Shown here: piece after piece, positions 14,170-21,513 of the stretch
How positions within the stretch are numbered: position 1 is the stretch's first letter
Layout: the number at the start of each line of letters is the position of its first letter
DNA from: an uncultured Clostridia bacterium
GTDB taxonomy: Bacteria > Bacillota > Clostridia > TANB77 > CAG-508
Reading direction: 5' to 3'
Length of the DNA: 21,513 nt
Assembly (NCBI GenBank): GCA_944388645.1
Contig: CALXJO010000004.1
Span: 1-21,513, forward strand
The notes under the pieces: generated by a model
Told to the model about the DNA's origin: nothing
What the model saw: the letters and a program-made list of their open reading frames with translations, nothing else
The model's database searches: none
Position numbers and translations under genes: made by a program

Positions 14170-15117
14170 CTAATATAATTTATTGTATATCATATCTGAT
14201 AACTTTTTGATATTACCTTTTGCATTATACATACCCGTTTTTTTAACTAATTCTTCTACAAAATTCATTCTCTTCATTGCTAGTTCTTGATTGTCAAAAT
14301 TAGGGAATGGATAATTAGTGCTTAACACAATATTTCTATCAGCCCTTATATATTCTGATAAAGCCTTCATTGTAGCTAATGTTGCAACATCTTCCATTTG
14401 TTCTGTTAAATTTGTTTCTTCATCTTTAACTGGATATGTAGCAGTATATAATATATTTGTAAGCTTTGCTGTCTTAGTTACTTTTATACCTAACTCTTCA
14501 AATTCTGGATTAATATATATTTTGTTTTCCCATGGTCTATTCATTTTCTCCTTGTCAATCTTACTTATCAAACTTGGAAAATATTCATGTATTACTCCAA
14601 CTCTAATATGAGTTTGAAGAGTTCCACAGTAAACATATGGTATTCCATTTTCAAGACCTATAACTGCTCTATCATTGCACACAAAATTATAGCCTTTTTC
14701 CATACAAAGATACATTGCCAATGTAGTTTTGCCCGAACCAGCTTCTCCTGAAATTAATGTTGCTTTACCATCTTTTTCAACAATCGCACAATGAATAAAA
14801 TACTTATCTTCTTTGTTTAATTCTTTTGCAAACATTGACAAGGCTAAATATATCAAATCTGGTAAATACAATTCTCTTTCTGGCACACATATCAATGCTT
14901 GGTTCAATTCTGGATTTATCTGTACCAAATTAGGGCATCTATCTAAATAAATCAAATAATTCCCACTTAAATCAGCATTTTCATCAGGTAAAATTTCTAT
15001 TCCAGGTATAGTTTCTGGAACTTGTTCTTCATCTGTCAAAAAATAATTATAAATTTTTTCAGAATTTGTTGCAAATATAATTTCTGCAGACTGACATTTC
15101 ATCCTTAATTTTTTCAT
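14170..15117 (-). CDS. HPr-kinase-like P-loop ATPase/kinase
   Basis: A 315-residue protein whose middle matches the HPr kinase/phosphorylase catalytic fold: FIHCAIVEKDGKATLISG, then the P-loop GEAGSGKT at 124-131, then YNFVCNDRAVI (148-150) at the place of the HPrK acidic motif. It lacks the N-terminal HPrK domain and the HPrK C-terminal signature, so it is not HPrK itself. Relatives of this type occur beside radical SAM or lasso-peptide modification genes, where some phosphorylate a peptide; others phosphorylate small molecules such as serine. Here the N-terminal 100 residues are unrecognised. The ATG at 15117 has a perfect AAGGAGGT upstream. It is fourth of six genes, 18 bases after the amidohydrolase. 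The substrate cannot be read from the sequence. Confidence 0.75.
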   Translation of the reverse strand: MKKLRMKCQSAEIIFATNSEKIYNYFLTDEEQVPETIPGIEILPDENADLSGNYLIYLDRCPNLVQINPELNQALICVPERELYLPDLIYLALSMFAKELNKEDKYFIHCAIVEKDGKATLISGEAGSGKTTLAMYLCMEKGYNFVCNDRAVIGLENGIPYVYCGTLQTHIRVGVIHEYFPSLISKIDKEKMNRPWENKIYINPEFEELGIKVTKTAKLTNILYTATYPVKDEETNLTEQMEDVATLATMKALSEYIRADRNIVLSTNYPFPNFDNQELAMKRMNFVEELVKKTGMYNAKGNIKKLSDMIYNKLY

Positions 15118-15135
15118 TTAATACCTCCTTATTAA

Positions 15136-16380
15136 TTAAAAAACAATATTATTTTCTATTAATTTTACTATTCTATTCTTTTCTTGAATTATATCACATT
15201 CGTCTATAGTTTTGAAATTGTAATTTTCTATTATTGTTTTTCCATCTTTCATTACTATTTCAGGCTTATTTCCTGATGTGTAGATTATATTCTCTATAAT
15301 AGATTTTTTATAAGTAAAATTTAAATTATTTCTATTATAGAATAATATATCTGCCTTATTCCCCTCAATAATACTTCCTGAATTCATTTTCATATATTTT
15401 GCTGGATTTACAGTAATCATATCTAATAATGTATTGCTATCTAAATTAGTTAATAAAGCCGTTGTTCTCAAACTATCAAGCAATGATAAAGAATCATTTG
15501 TTGCTGGTCCATCTGTTGCAACTATTACATTAATTTGATTATCTAATAATATTTTTATATCACATGGCTTATTTTTTAACTTTAGATTACTACTATGACA
15601 TGCTACAACTGATGCTTTATTATTTTTTATTAACATTATGTCATCGTTACTTAAATAATTACAATGCACTAATAAAGTATTTTCATTTAATAAATCGTAT
15701 TTTTTTAATAATTCTATTGGTGTCATTTTATATTTTTTCTCAATATATTTTGCCTCTTCAGCAGTTTCGCAAATATGTAAACTTAATTTTATTCTCTTAT
15801 TGTTTTTTAAAAAATTTGAAATTTCAATTAAAGTATCTTTTTCTATCCATTTTACTGAATGTAAACCAATAAAATATTCTATATTTTTCTTTCTCTCTAA
15901 CGAATTAAATTTCTGTTCAAAATTCAATTTATACTCCATCAATTTTTTTGAATTCATCATAGGATACCCTAAAAAAGCATTAACTGGAAAACTTTCTACA
16001 TTCGGCCATCCTCTAACTCCAAACACTGTTAATGTACCATTTTTGATTGATTCTAAAAGAACATTATTTATAGAACTACTTCTAATCTCATCAATAATAT
16101 CCTGAAACTTTGTGTGAAATTTCTCTCCTAACAAAATGTATTCTTCTGTTGATAGATTTTCTTTGTATCCTCTCAAAAAATATTCGCCAAAATGAATATG
16201 AGCATTTAAAAAGGCTGGTAAAATTATATATTCTTTTGCTTCAATTACTTTCTTACTCGAAATAGCCTTATTTCCCACATATACAATTTTCTTACCCTTT
16301 ATTCCTATATTTGCCTGCTTTATTTCTCTTTTAGAATTTTGAGTTACAATTAATCCATCCCTTATCAGCAAATCTAACAT
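15136..16380 (-). CDS. Amidohydrolase, ATZ/TRZ or MTA/SAH-deaminase type
   Basis: A 414-residue metal-dependent hydrolase with an intact active site: HIH at 61-63, then H202 and E205 in LHICET, H239 in LLVHCNYLS, the VACHSSNLKL block, and D290 in VATDGPATND. This set is typical of cyclic deaminases such as guanine, S-adenosylhomocysteine, methylthioadenosine and triazine deaminases, which remove an amino group from a ring. The N-terminal beta-sandwich segment (DLLIRDGLIVTQ...) and its return near the end (SIIEGNKADILFYN) are present. The substrate is not predictable from the motifs alone, though adenosyl compounds are plausible beside a SAM enzyme. The ATG at 16380 has AGGAG upstream; it lies 9 bases after the radical SAM gene. 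Confidence 0.85.
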   Translation of the reverse strand: MLDLLIRDGLIVTQNSKREIKQANIGIKGKKIVYVGNKAISSKKVIEAKEYIILPAFLNAHIHFGEYFLRGYKENLSTEEYILLGEKFHTKFQDIIDEIRSSSINNVLLESIKNGTLTVFGVRGWPNVESFPVNAFLGYPMMNSKKLMEYKLNFEQKFNSLERKKNIEYFIGLHSVKWIEKDTLIEISNFLKNNKRIKLSLHICETAEEAKYIEKKYKMTPIELLKKYDLLNENTLLVHCNYLSNDDIMLIKNNKASVVACHSSNLKLKNKPCDIKILLDNQINVIVATDGPATNDSLSLLDSLRTTALLTNLDSNTLLDMITVNPAKYMKMNSGSIIEGNKADILFYNRNNLNFTYKKSIIENIIYTSGNKPEIVMKDGKTIIENYNFKTIDECDIIQEKNRIVKLIENNIVF

Positions 16381-16389
16381 TACTAACTC

Positions 16390-17523
16390 CTAACTTTTAG
16401 GTTTTCCAATCCATGTACATAGATAATTTTCATGCACCAATTGTTTTTCTCCCTTTTTATATTCAATACTATCATTAAAATTAATTTCTTTAAAACAAAA
16501 TGGATCTCTAGCATATAAATCTTTTTCTCCAGTCTCACATTTTTTATATGTATATGCCATAGCAAAACAGCCACCTCTGCAAATTTCTGCTTTATCACAA
16601 TCTTTGCAACCTTCTATTTTTTCATAATTTTCTTTTCTAATTCTAAAACTCTTGAATTGCTCTGAATTAATTATATCAAGTATATCATCTTTTAAGATAT
16701 CTCCTACTCTATAATCATGCATATATACACATGGAGATACAGGTATTTTTCCATCTGGTGTAATTGAATTGATTCTCATAGAGTATATGCCACATGAACA
16801 CCCCTGCACTTTGTTATTATCCACTAATCCAGATAAAGTCGGTTCACTTAATTCTACTGTATCACACATTTTAAATAAATATTTATAGTTTTCAAGTACT
16901 TGATTCTTAGTAGGTACAAGTTCATAATGCTTTTCTTGAATTGGTTTTAATAAATTAAATCGAATATTTGAATTATATTGCTTTGCTAATTCTAATAAAG
17001 CGTCTATACGATCCCTGGTAAAGTTCCAATTCATCGCACACATTATAATTCCTGATTCTATTCCATATTCTTTGCAAATTTCAAGAGCTTCTATTGCGTA
17101 TTTGTACACATCTCCTCCTCTATTTTCATTATGTTCTTTTTCATATGGAGAATCTAAACTAATATCCACATCATTTAATAACTTCAGACATTCTGGATAA
17201 ACATTTTTCAAAGCAATTAAACTTATTCCAGATGTTGTGATTCCTACTTTTATGTTCTTCTCTGTTAATTCTTTCAATATATATGGCAATAAACTATCCT
17301 GAACTTTTAAACCATTAGTAAAAATAGGCTCATTGCCCCCTAAATTAATTGTCTCCACTCCTATTCTTTGAACCTGATCAATTACTTTATCAACAATTTC
17401 TTTAGTAAGATTTTTTCCTTTTTCCCTAACACTCATTGAATAACAGTGTTTACATTTGCAAGGACAATCATTTCCTAAGGTCCAACCTATGTTTTTAATT
17501 TGTCTACATTCTTTTTCTTCCAT
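16390..17523 (-). CDS. Radical SAM enzyme with SPASM-type C-terminal cysteines
   Basis: A 377-residue radical SAM protein. The 4Fe-4S site CX3CX2C is at C20, C24 and C27; the SAM-binding motif reads GGNEP at 62-66 rather than the usual GGEP. The C-terminal third has a cysteine pattern for auxiliary clusters: C242, C244, C265, C306, C309, C315, C319, C329 and C343, the middle four in CKDCDKAEICRGGC. SPASM proteins often modify peptides, but some act on small molecules or sulfatases, so I do not name a substrate. No precursor-peptide gene is visible beside it. The ATG at 17523 follows the PHP-gene stop by one base, with AAAGGGGA upstream. The HPr-kinase-like gene further along the operon is a suggestive partner. 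Confidence 0.85.
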   Translation of the reverse strand: MEEKECRQIKNIGWTLGNDCPCKCKHCYSMSVREKGKNLTKEIVDKVIDQVQRIGVETINLGGNEPIFTNGLKVQDSLLPYILKELTEKNIKVGITTSGISLIALKNVYPECLKLLNDVDISLDSPYEKEHNENRGGDVYKYAIEALEICKEYGIESGIIMCAMNWNFTRDRIDALLELAKQYNSNIRFNLLKPIQEKHYELVPTKNQVLENYKYLFKMCDTVELSEPTLSGLVDNNKVQGCSCGIYSMRINSITPDGKIPVSPCVYMHDYRVGDILKDDILDIINSEQFKSFRIRKENYEKIEGCKDCDKAEICRGGCFAMAYTYKKCETGEKDLYARDPFCFKEINFNDSIEYKKGEKQLVHENYLCTWIGKPKS

Positions 17524-17524
17524 T

Positions 17525-18781
17525 TTAATCCCCTTTCAAGATTTCTTTTTTTACTTTTCTAATTTGTTCTTTAATCTTTTCATAGTTTGATAAGTTTATA
17601 TCTAAATTTTTCTTTAGAGTATCTATATATAATTCTTCATATAAATTTAAGTATATTTTATATTGCTTGTATGAATAATATTTATCTGTAATATTCCATA
17701 ATTTAAATAAACTATCTATTTCTTTTTCTGCTTTTATATTATTTTTTTGTCGTCCTGACATTGATTTTCTATTTGATAATACATAAAGTAAAAAATTACA
17801 ATCATTTTTTTGTTTTATCTGATTTATAAAATTTAAAATTATTTTTGTCTCATCTTCTATTATTCCAACATCATTTAGATAAAAGTTATATTCATTTGTT
17901 TTTTCAAAATGATTTTCATATATCTTTTTATCAACAATAGTTAATATATTCTTTTTATAATTTATAGTAAAAATCTGTCCATATATAATATTTGTATTCT
18001 CAGTTTGTCCATTTTCATTAATAACATTAATAGATTTTAAATAATCAAATTTCAGTGCAAATCGCTGTTGTTCATTTGAATAATATGGATAATAGCCTTC
18101 TATGCCATCTAGCATTCTTTCACTTATCAATGTTTCTAATACACTAATTGAATTTTCATTATACTTAAATATATGTGGCATAAAAACTTTTCCCCCACAT
18201 TGTTTTATTAGCTGTACAACTTGTTTATATGATGGAATAAGGCCTGAAAAGTCAACAAAAAAATCACTATTAGGATTTGATGTATATGTTAACAGAAATG
18301 TTCTTGCGTTATCCCAAGCTTCCGTTGAGATAAATCTCTTATTTTCTAAATGTCTTTTTATTTCATTAAATACTACTCTTTTACCTCTTTCTTCTTCCGC
18401 ATTATATACTATGTTATGAACATCTAAAACCAATCCTTTTTCAATGCACTTTTTTATAATTAAATTAGTTTCGTATATATTATAATCCTTTTTAGGGAGA
18501 TATAATTTTGATATTTTGTCTTGTGCTAAATCTGTATCAATATTATAGCCAATTAATTCTATTGGTACATTATTTACTATTGTAGAAAATTCACAACCTG
18601 GTATTATTTTTCCACTATAAAATCTTTTCTCTGATAATTCTTTTAATTCTTCATACGCTTCACATGTATTATTATCTGTTATTGAAATTATAGAAATATT
18701 TCTTTTTTCTGCTATCTGTAATATTTTTGTTAGATTATTTTTTCCACCAGAATAGTTTGTATGAATATGCAAATCTATCAT
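17525..18781 (-). CDS. Degenerate PHP-domain protein with a long C-terminal extension
   Basis: A 418-residue protein. The first half follows the PHP metal-hydrolase plan: DLHIHTNYS (H5, H7), ITDNNT at 34-39, PGCEFS with E64, and MPHIF with H203. Several expected ligands are absent: the TDH histidine is N37, the HxLGY histidine is replaced (IELIGY, E75), and the final GSDFHG motif is missing. The last 160 residues are Lys/Asn/Tyr-rich and unrecognised. It could be a PHP fold with a changed metal site or a non-catalytic partner. I chose the ATG at 18781 because AAAAGGAG lies just upstream and the product begins exactly at the PHP motif; a longer frame from 18820 has no ribosome binding site. 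It is the first gene of the six-gene operon. Confidence 0.75.
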   Translation of the reverse strand: MIDLHIHTNYSGGKNNLTKILQIAEKRNISIISITDNNTCEAYEELKELSEKRFYSGKIIPGCEFSTIVNNVPIELIGYNIDTDLAQDKISKLYLPKKDYNIYETNLIIKKCIEKGLVLDVHNIVYNAEEERGKRVVFNEIKRHLENKRFISTEAWDNARTFLLTYTSNPNSDFFVDFSGLIPSYKQVVQLIKQCGGKVFMPHIFKYNENSISVLETLISERMLDGIEGYYPYYSNEQQRFALKFDYLKSINVINENGQTENTNIIYGQIFTINYKKNILTIVDKKIYENHFEKTNEYNFYLNDVGIIEDETKIILNFINQIKQKNDCNFLLYVLSNRKSMSGRQKNNIKAEKEIDSLFKLWNITDKYYSYKQYKIYLNLYEELYIDTLKKNLDINLSNYEKIKEQIRKVKKEILKGD

Positions 18782-18810
18782 AAAAATCTCCTTTTGATAT
18801 TCACATAAAT

Positions 18811-18839
18811 ATATTACCATATTTTTCCACGCATTTCAA
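18811..18839 (-). promoter_or_regulatory. Promoter of the six-gene operon
   Basis: On the minus strand TTGAAA (18834-18839) and TAATAT (18811-18816) are 17 bases apart, about 30 bases before the ATG at 18781. No other good promoter is evident further upstream before the divergent gene. It faces away from the extended -10 box at 18948. Confidence 0.65.
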
Positions 18840-18947
18840 TGTTTTTTCTTAATGATTTTTATTTTTTGTATATTCGCAAAATTTTTATTGCATTCAAATG
18901 AAATTTTTACATTTATACTTCTATTTCTTTATTTTTCCATAAACAAA

Positions 18948-18956
18948 TGTTATAAT
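18948..18956 (+). promoter_or_regulatory. Extended -10 promoter of the Ig-like protein gene
   Basis: TGTTATAAT is an extended -10 element with a perfect TATAAT (18951-18956). The transcript would start about 25 bases before the ATG at 18988, with TAGGAGGGG as the ribosome binding site. No good -35 is seen. Confidence 0.6.
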
Positions 18957-18987
18957 TATTTTATAGTATTTTTGTAGGAGGGGTTAT

Positions 18988-19464
18988 ATGAAAAAAGTAA
19001 TAATATTTTTTTGTATTATTTTGGCTATAATAATTATAATAGTTGGAATACTTTATTTTAAAAATAATGGATTAAGTTTTCTAAATTCCAATATTAAAAA
19101 TGATGTTAACATAGAAGAAAATGGAGATGTAGAAAATGCTAGTGACATTTCTATGGTTATTAAAGATGGAACTTTAACACCATCTGGTGCAACTGTTGTT
19201 TTAACAAATTCTTATGGTTATGATAGATGGTTTAGGATTGATAAAGAAGAAAATGGAGAATGGAAGGAAGCAGAAACTATTAATGATAATTATAGTTTTA
19301 CAGCTGAAGCTTATCTAACTAATGGTAACAGTGAGGTTGAGATTCCAATTGATTGGACTGATTTATATGGAACATTAGAAAATGGTAAATATAGAATAGT
19401 TAAAAGAGCTTTTAATAATCTTAATAGAGAAGAATATGTTTCTGTAGAATTTATTATAGACTAA
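18988..19464 (+). CDS. Membrane-anchored bacterial Ig-like domain protein
   Basis: A 158-residue protein with a strong hydrophobic segment at about residues 3-24 (KVIIFFCIILAIIIIIVGIL), a short Asn-rich linker, then an extracytoplasmic domain. The domain has MVIKDGTLTPSGATVVLTN, a WFRIDKEENGEWKEAE strand pair, IDWTDLYG, and GKYRIVK close to the end. This pattern matches the bacterial Ig-like family I know as Big_14, found in exported proteins of Clostridia. The cysteine at residue 9 sits inside the hydrophobic segment and not in a lipobox context, so a plain membrane anchor is likeliest. The ribosome binding site is TAGGAGGGG. It is divergent from the six-gene operon and convergent with recG; I see no functional link to either. 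Confidence 0.75.
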   Translation: MKKVIIFFCIILAIIIIIVGILYFKNNGLSFLNSNIKNDVNIEENGDVENASDISMVIKDGTLTPSGATVVLTNSYGYDRWFRIDKEENGEWKEAETINDNYSFTAEAYLTNGNSEVEIPIDWTDLYGTLENGKYRIVKRAFNNLNREEYVSVEFIID

Positions 19465-19468
19465 TTAA

Positions 19469-19796
19469 CCCAAGAGAGACGCCCTTTTTGTGGCGAATTT
19501 ATTTAATCTATATTAAAAGTTGATATATTTTTTCAAATTTTTTCGCTTTCTTGCTGTCGCTAACGCTCCAAAATGCTGCGCGAAACCTCAAAATTTTCAA
19601 AATATATCAACTTTTTATTAAAATATTATAGCAAAATTAAAATAAAAAGTTTGTATATTTAGAATAATTTTCGCAGTGGCGCGTAACTTGAAGCCGAAGT
19701 GCGGGCAAGCCACAAGAAAATTTGAATAAATATACAAACTTTTGTTAAAATTAAATTGGTTTTAAATTTCGCCACAAAAAGGGCGTCTCTCTCGGG
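19469..19796. repeat. Palindromic element: 29-bp arms enclosing two long hairpins
   Basis: Outer arms at 19469-19497 and 19768-19796 match at 28 of 29 positions as inverted repeats (beginning CCC.AGAGAGACGCCC). Inside, a 17-bp perfect inverted repeat at 19515-19531/19599-19615 and another at 19645-19661/19727-19743 form two side hairpins. These two arms resemble each other (AAAAGTTGATATATTTT and AAAAGTTTGTATATTTA), as if one came from the other. Each hairpin head is much richer in G+C than its flanks. Together they make a three-way junction of about 330 bases. There is no open frame, transposase or T-run. The element fills the gap between the convergent Ig-like gene and recG. It could be a MITE-like mobile element, a structured RNA or a bidirectional transcription barrier. 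Confidence 0.85.
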
Positions 19797-19800
19797 CAAA

Positions 19801-21513
19801 TTACAATTCTATCCTTTCTTCTCTTAATTTATTTACTAATTTTCTTAATTTTTTGTTTTCTTCTTTTTCTAGTTTTGGGTCTTTCATTTCTATTGAAAGT
19901 GCTAGTTCTTGTACTAGTTTTAGTATTTTTATGTCATCAAATATGTTTGCTATTTTAAATTCTGGAAGTCCATGTTGTTTTGTTCCAAAGAATTCACCAG
20001 AGCCTCTTAGCTCTAAGTCTCTTTCTGCTATTTTAAATCCGTCATCTGTGCTTGTCATTGTTTTCATTCTTTGTCTTACTATACTTGAATTGCTGTTATA
20101 TTTTAGTATGCAGTATGATTTAAATTCTCCTCTTCCAACTCTTCCTCTTAATTGGTGTAATTGTGCTAAGCCAAATCTTTCTGCATTTTCTATTACCATG
20201 ATGTTTGCATTTGGAACGTCTACTCCTACTTCTATTACTGTTGTAGAAATTAGTATGCTTATTTTATTGTCTTTAAAGTCTTGCATTACTTTTTCTTTGT
20301 CTTTTGGTTTCATTTTGCCATGAAGTATTTCTACTTTATAATCTTTAAATACTTCATCTTTATAGCTCTCTGCAAGTTTTTCTACTGATTTTACATCTTC
20401 CATTTCTTCATTTTCATCAACAAATGGACATACTATGTAGGCTTGTCTTCCTTCATCTACATTTTTCTTAATAAAGTCATTTATTCTATCAGACATATTC
20501 TCTCTTACAGCTAAGGTGTCTATTTTCTTTCTATTTGGTGGAAGCTCATCTATTATTGATATGTCCAAATCTCCATATACGATTATTGCTAATGTCCTTG
20601 GTATTGGAGTTGCTGTCATTACTAGTACATCTGGGTTATTTCCCTTTCCTGCAATTATACTTCTTTGCTTTACACCAAATCTATGTTGCTCATCTGTTAC
20701 AACTAATCCTAAGTTTTTAAATTCTACATTATCTTGAAGTAGTGCATGTGTTCCAATAATAATGTCTATTTCGCCATTTTTTAGTTTATCTAATATTATT
20801 CCTTTATGTTTTTTTGTAACACTACTTACTAATAATTCGCATCTTATTCCAAACCTAGAAAGTGTTTTATTAAAGTTTTCTAAATGCTGTGTTGCAAGTA
20901 TTGTAGTAGGTGCCATTATTGCTGCTTGGTAACCACTTTTTACAGCTTTATATGCAGCAATCATTGCAACAACTGTTTTACCAGAACCAACATCGCCTTG
21001 AAGTAATCTGTTCATTGGCTTTTCAGATTCCATATCATTGTCTATTTCTTCTAAAACTCTTAATTGTGCTTTTGTTAAATTAAAAGGTAATGTATTAATA
21101 ACATCTGACATATGTACATCTTTACTGTATTTTATTCCTCTTACTTCGTTTTCATATTGATTTTTTAAACTTAAAAGAGCAAGCTGGAATGTAAGTAATT
21201 CTTCAAATACAAGTCTTGTTCTAGCTCTTTTTAGCTCATTCATATCTTCCGGAAAATGTATTTGTTTTACTGCATTTTTTTCATCCATTAAGTTAAATTT
21301 TTCACATATATATTCTGGCAGGTCTTCTTCTATTTTATCTCCTAATAAATTTAATGCATTTTCTACAGCTTGCCTAATTACAGTTTCTGAAAGCCCTTTT
21401 GTTGTTGGGTAAATTGGTACAATTTTGCCAGTATTTTTCTGTTCTCCTTCTTTATCAAATACAGGAGATGCCATTTCAATTTGACCTGGCTTTTTTGTTA
21501 CTTTTCCATAGAA
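19801..21513 (-). CDS. recG: ATP-dependent DNA helicase RecG (partial, 5' end outside the window)
   Basis: RecG remodels stalled replication forks and Holliday junctions. The frame runs open to the window edge, so the start is outside and 570 of the usual roughly 680 residues are seen; the ATG at 21474 is internal. The visible N-terminal part is the end of the wedge domain (FYGKV...PVF, then IVPIYPTTKGLS). The helicase motifs are intact: LLQGDVGSGKTVVA (Walker A), DEQHRFG (a DEAH-like Walker B), TATPIPRTL, and near the end GRVGRG with the QHGLPEF block. The stop at 19801 lies 4 bases from the outer arm of the palindromic element. The true start and the upstream neighbour cannot be judged from this window. 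Confidence 0.95.
   Translation of the reverse strand, partial: FYGKVTKKPGQIEMASPVFDKEGEQKNTGKIVPIYPTTKGLSETVIRQAVENALNLLGDKIEEDLPEYICEKFNLMDEKNAVKQIHFPEDMNELKRARTRLVFEELLTFQLALLSLKNQYENEVRGIKYSKDVHMSDVINTLPFNLTKAQLRVLEEIDNDMESEKPMNRLLQGDVGSGKTVVAMIAAYKAVKSGYQAAIMAPTTILATQHLENFNKTLSRFGIRCELLVSSVTKKHKGIILDKLKNGEIDIIIGTHALLQDNVEFKNLGLVVTDEQHRFGVKQRSIIAGKGNNPDVLVMTATPIPRTLAIIVYGDLDISIIDELPPNRKKIDTLAVRENMSDRINDFIKKNVDEGRQAYIVCPFVDENEEMEDVKSVEKLAESYKDEVFKDYKVEILHGKMKPKDKEKVMQDFKDNKISILISTTVIEVGVDVPNANIMVIENAERFGLAQLHQLRGRVGRGEFKSYCILKYNSNSSIVRQRMKTMTSTDDGFKIAERDLELRGSGEFFGTKQHGLPEFKIANIFDDIKILKLVQELALSIEMKDPKLEKEENKKLRKLVNKLREERIEL

Noticed and set aside
16383..16598. Short minus-strand frame overlapping the end of the radical SAM gene, as a possible precursor peptide
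   Set aside because: It lies wholly inside the radical SAM coding region in another frame, has no ribosome binding site, and lacks a leader/core look.
19469..19796. Ordinary bidirectional terminator
   Set aside because: The structure is far larger than an intrinsic terminator, and no T-run follows the outer stem on either strand.

Overview
The window is AT-rich throughout (by eye about 27% G+C) and uses the standard bacterial code: TGA acts as a stop, for example in prmC. Gene order and content point to a low-GC Gram-positive of the class Clostridia, probably an uncultured gut-type lineage. The main pointer is the order rimP-nusA-rnpM-infB-rbfA-nrnA-truB, with a DHH phosphoesterase between rbfA and truB. 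WhiA, a 6S-like RNA, AGGAGG-type ribosome binding sites and several TTG starts fit this. Species cannot be named from the sequence.

Layout, left to right; nearly everything is on the minus strand. (1) 1-47: first codons of a gene with a membrane or secretion N-terminus, leaving the window. (2) 150-3397: prmC-whiA-hemW operon with a near-consensus promoter at its head and an intrinsic terminator at its end. (3) 3416-3614: a structured RNA, probably 6S RNA (ssrS). (4) 3798-4543: three small genes ending in a ParE/RelE-like toxin, that is, a toxin-antitoxin operon with an extra leading gene. (5) 4694-5503, plus strand: a lone membrane-anchored protein of unknown function. (6) 5502-5650: a four-copy GGGGACA repeat, two units direct and two inverted, which supplies the last codons of truB. 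(7) 5613-12990: the translation and transcription operon rimP-nusA-rnpM-infB-rbfA-nrnA-truB, with a strong promoter, a 12-bp leader hairpin and a long hairpin between rbfA and nrnA. (8) 13114-18839: a tight six-gene operon: PHP-like protein, radical SAM/SPASM enzyme, ATZ/TRZ-type amidohydrolase, HPr-kinase-like ATPase, short family I pyrophosphatase-like protein and HAD-like protein. (9) 18988-19464, plus strand: a membrane-anchored Ig-like domain protein. (10) 19469-19796: a palindromic element with 29-bp arms enclosing two further long hairpins. (11) 19801-21513: 3' part of recG.

How the parts work together: regions 2 and 7 are core housekeeping (release factor methylation, heme handling, cell-division-linked regulation, 30S maturation, initiation, antitermination, RNA turnover, tRNA pseudouridylation). 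Region 8 is the main accessory module. Its spacing (1 to 18 nt between genes) and single upstream promoter imply one pathway, but no substrate can be read from the sequence and no precursor peptide is visible. It is the best candidate here for an undescribed system. The two repeat elements, at 5.5 kb and 19.6 kb, both sit between convergent genes and carry no transposase; they are the best candidates for undescribed non-coding structure.
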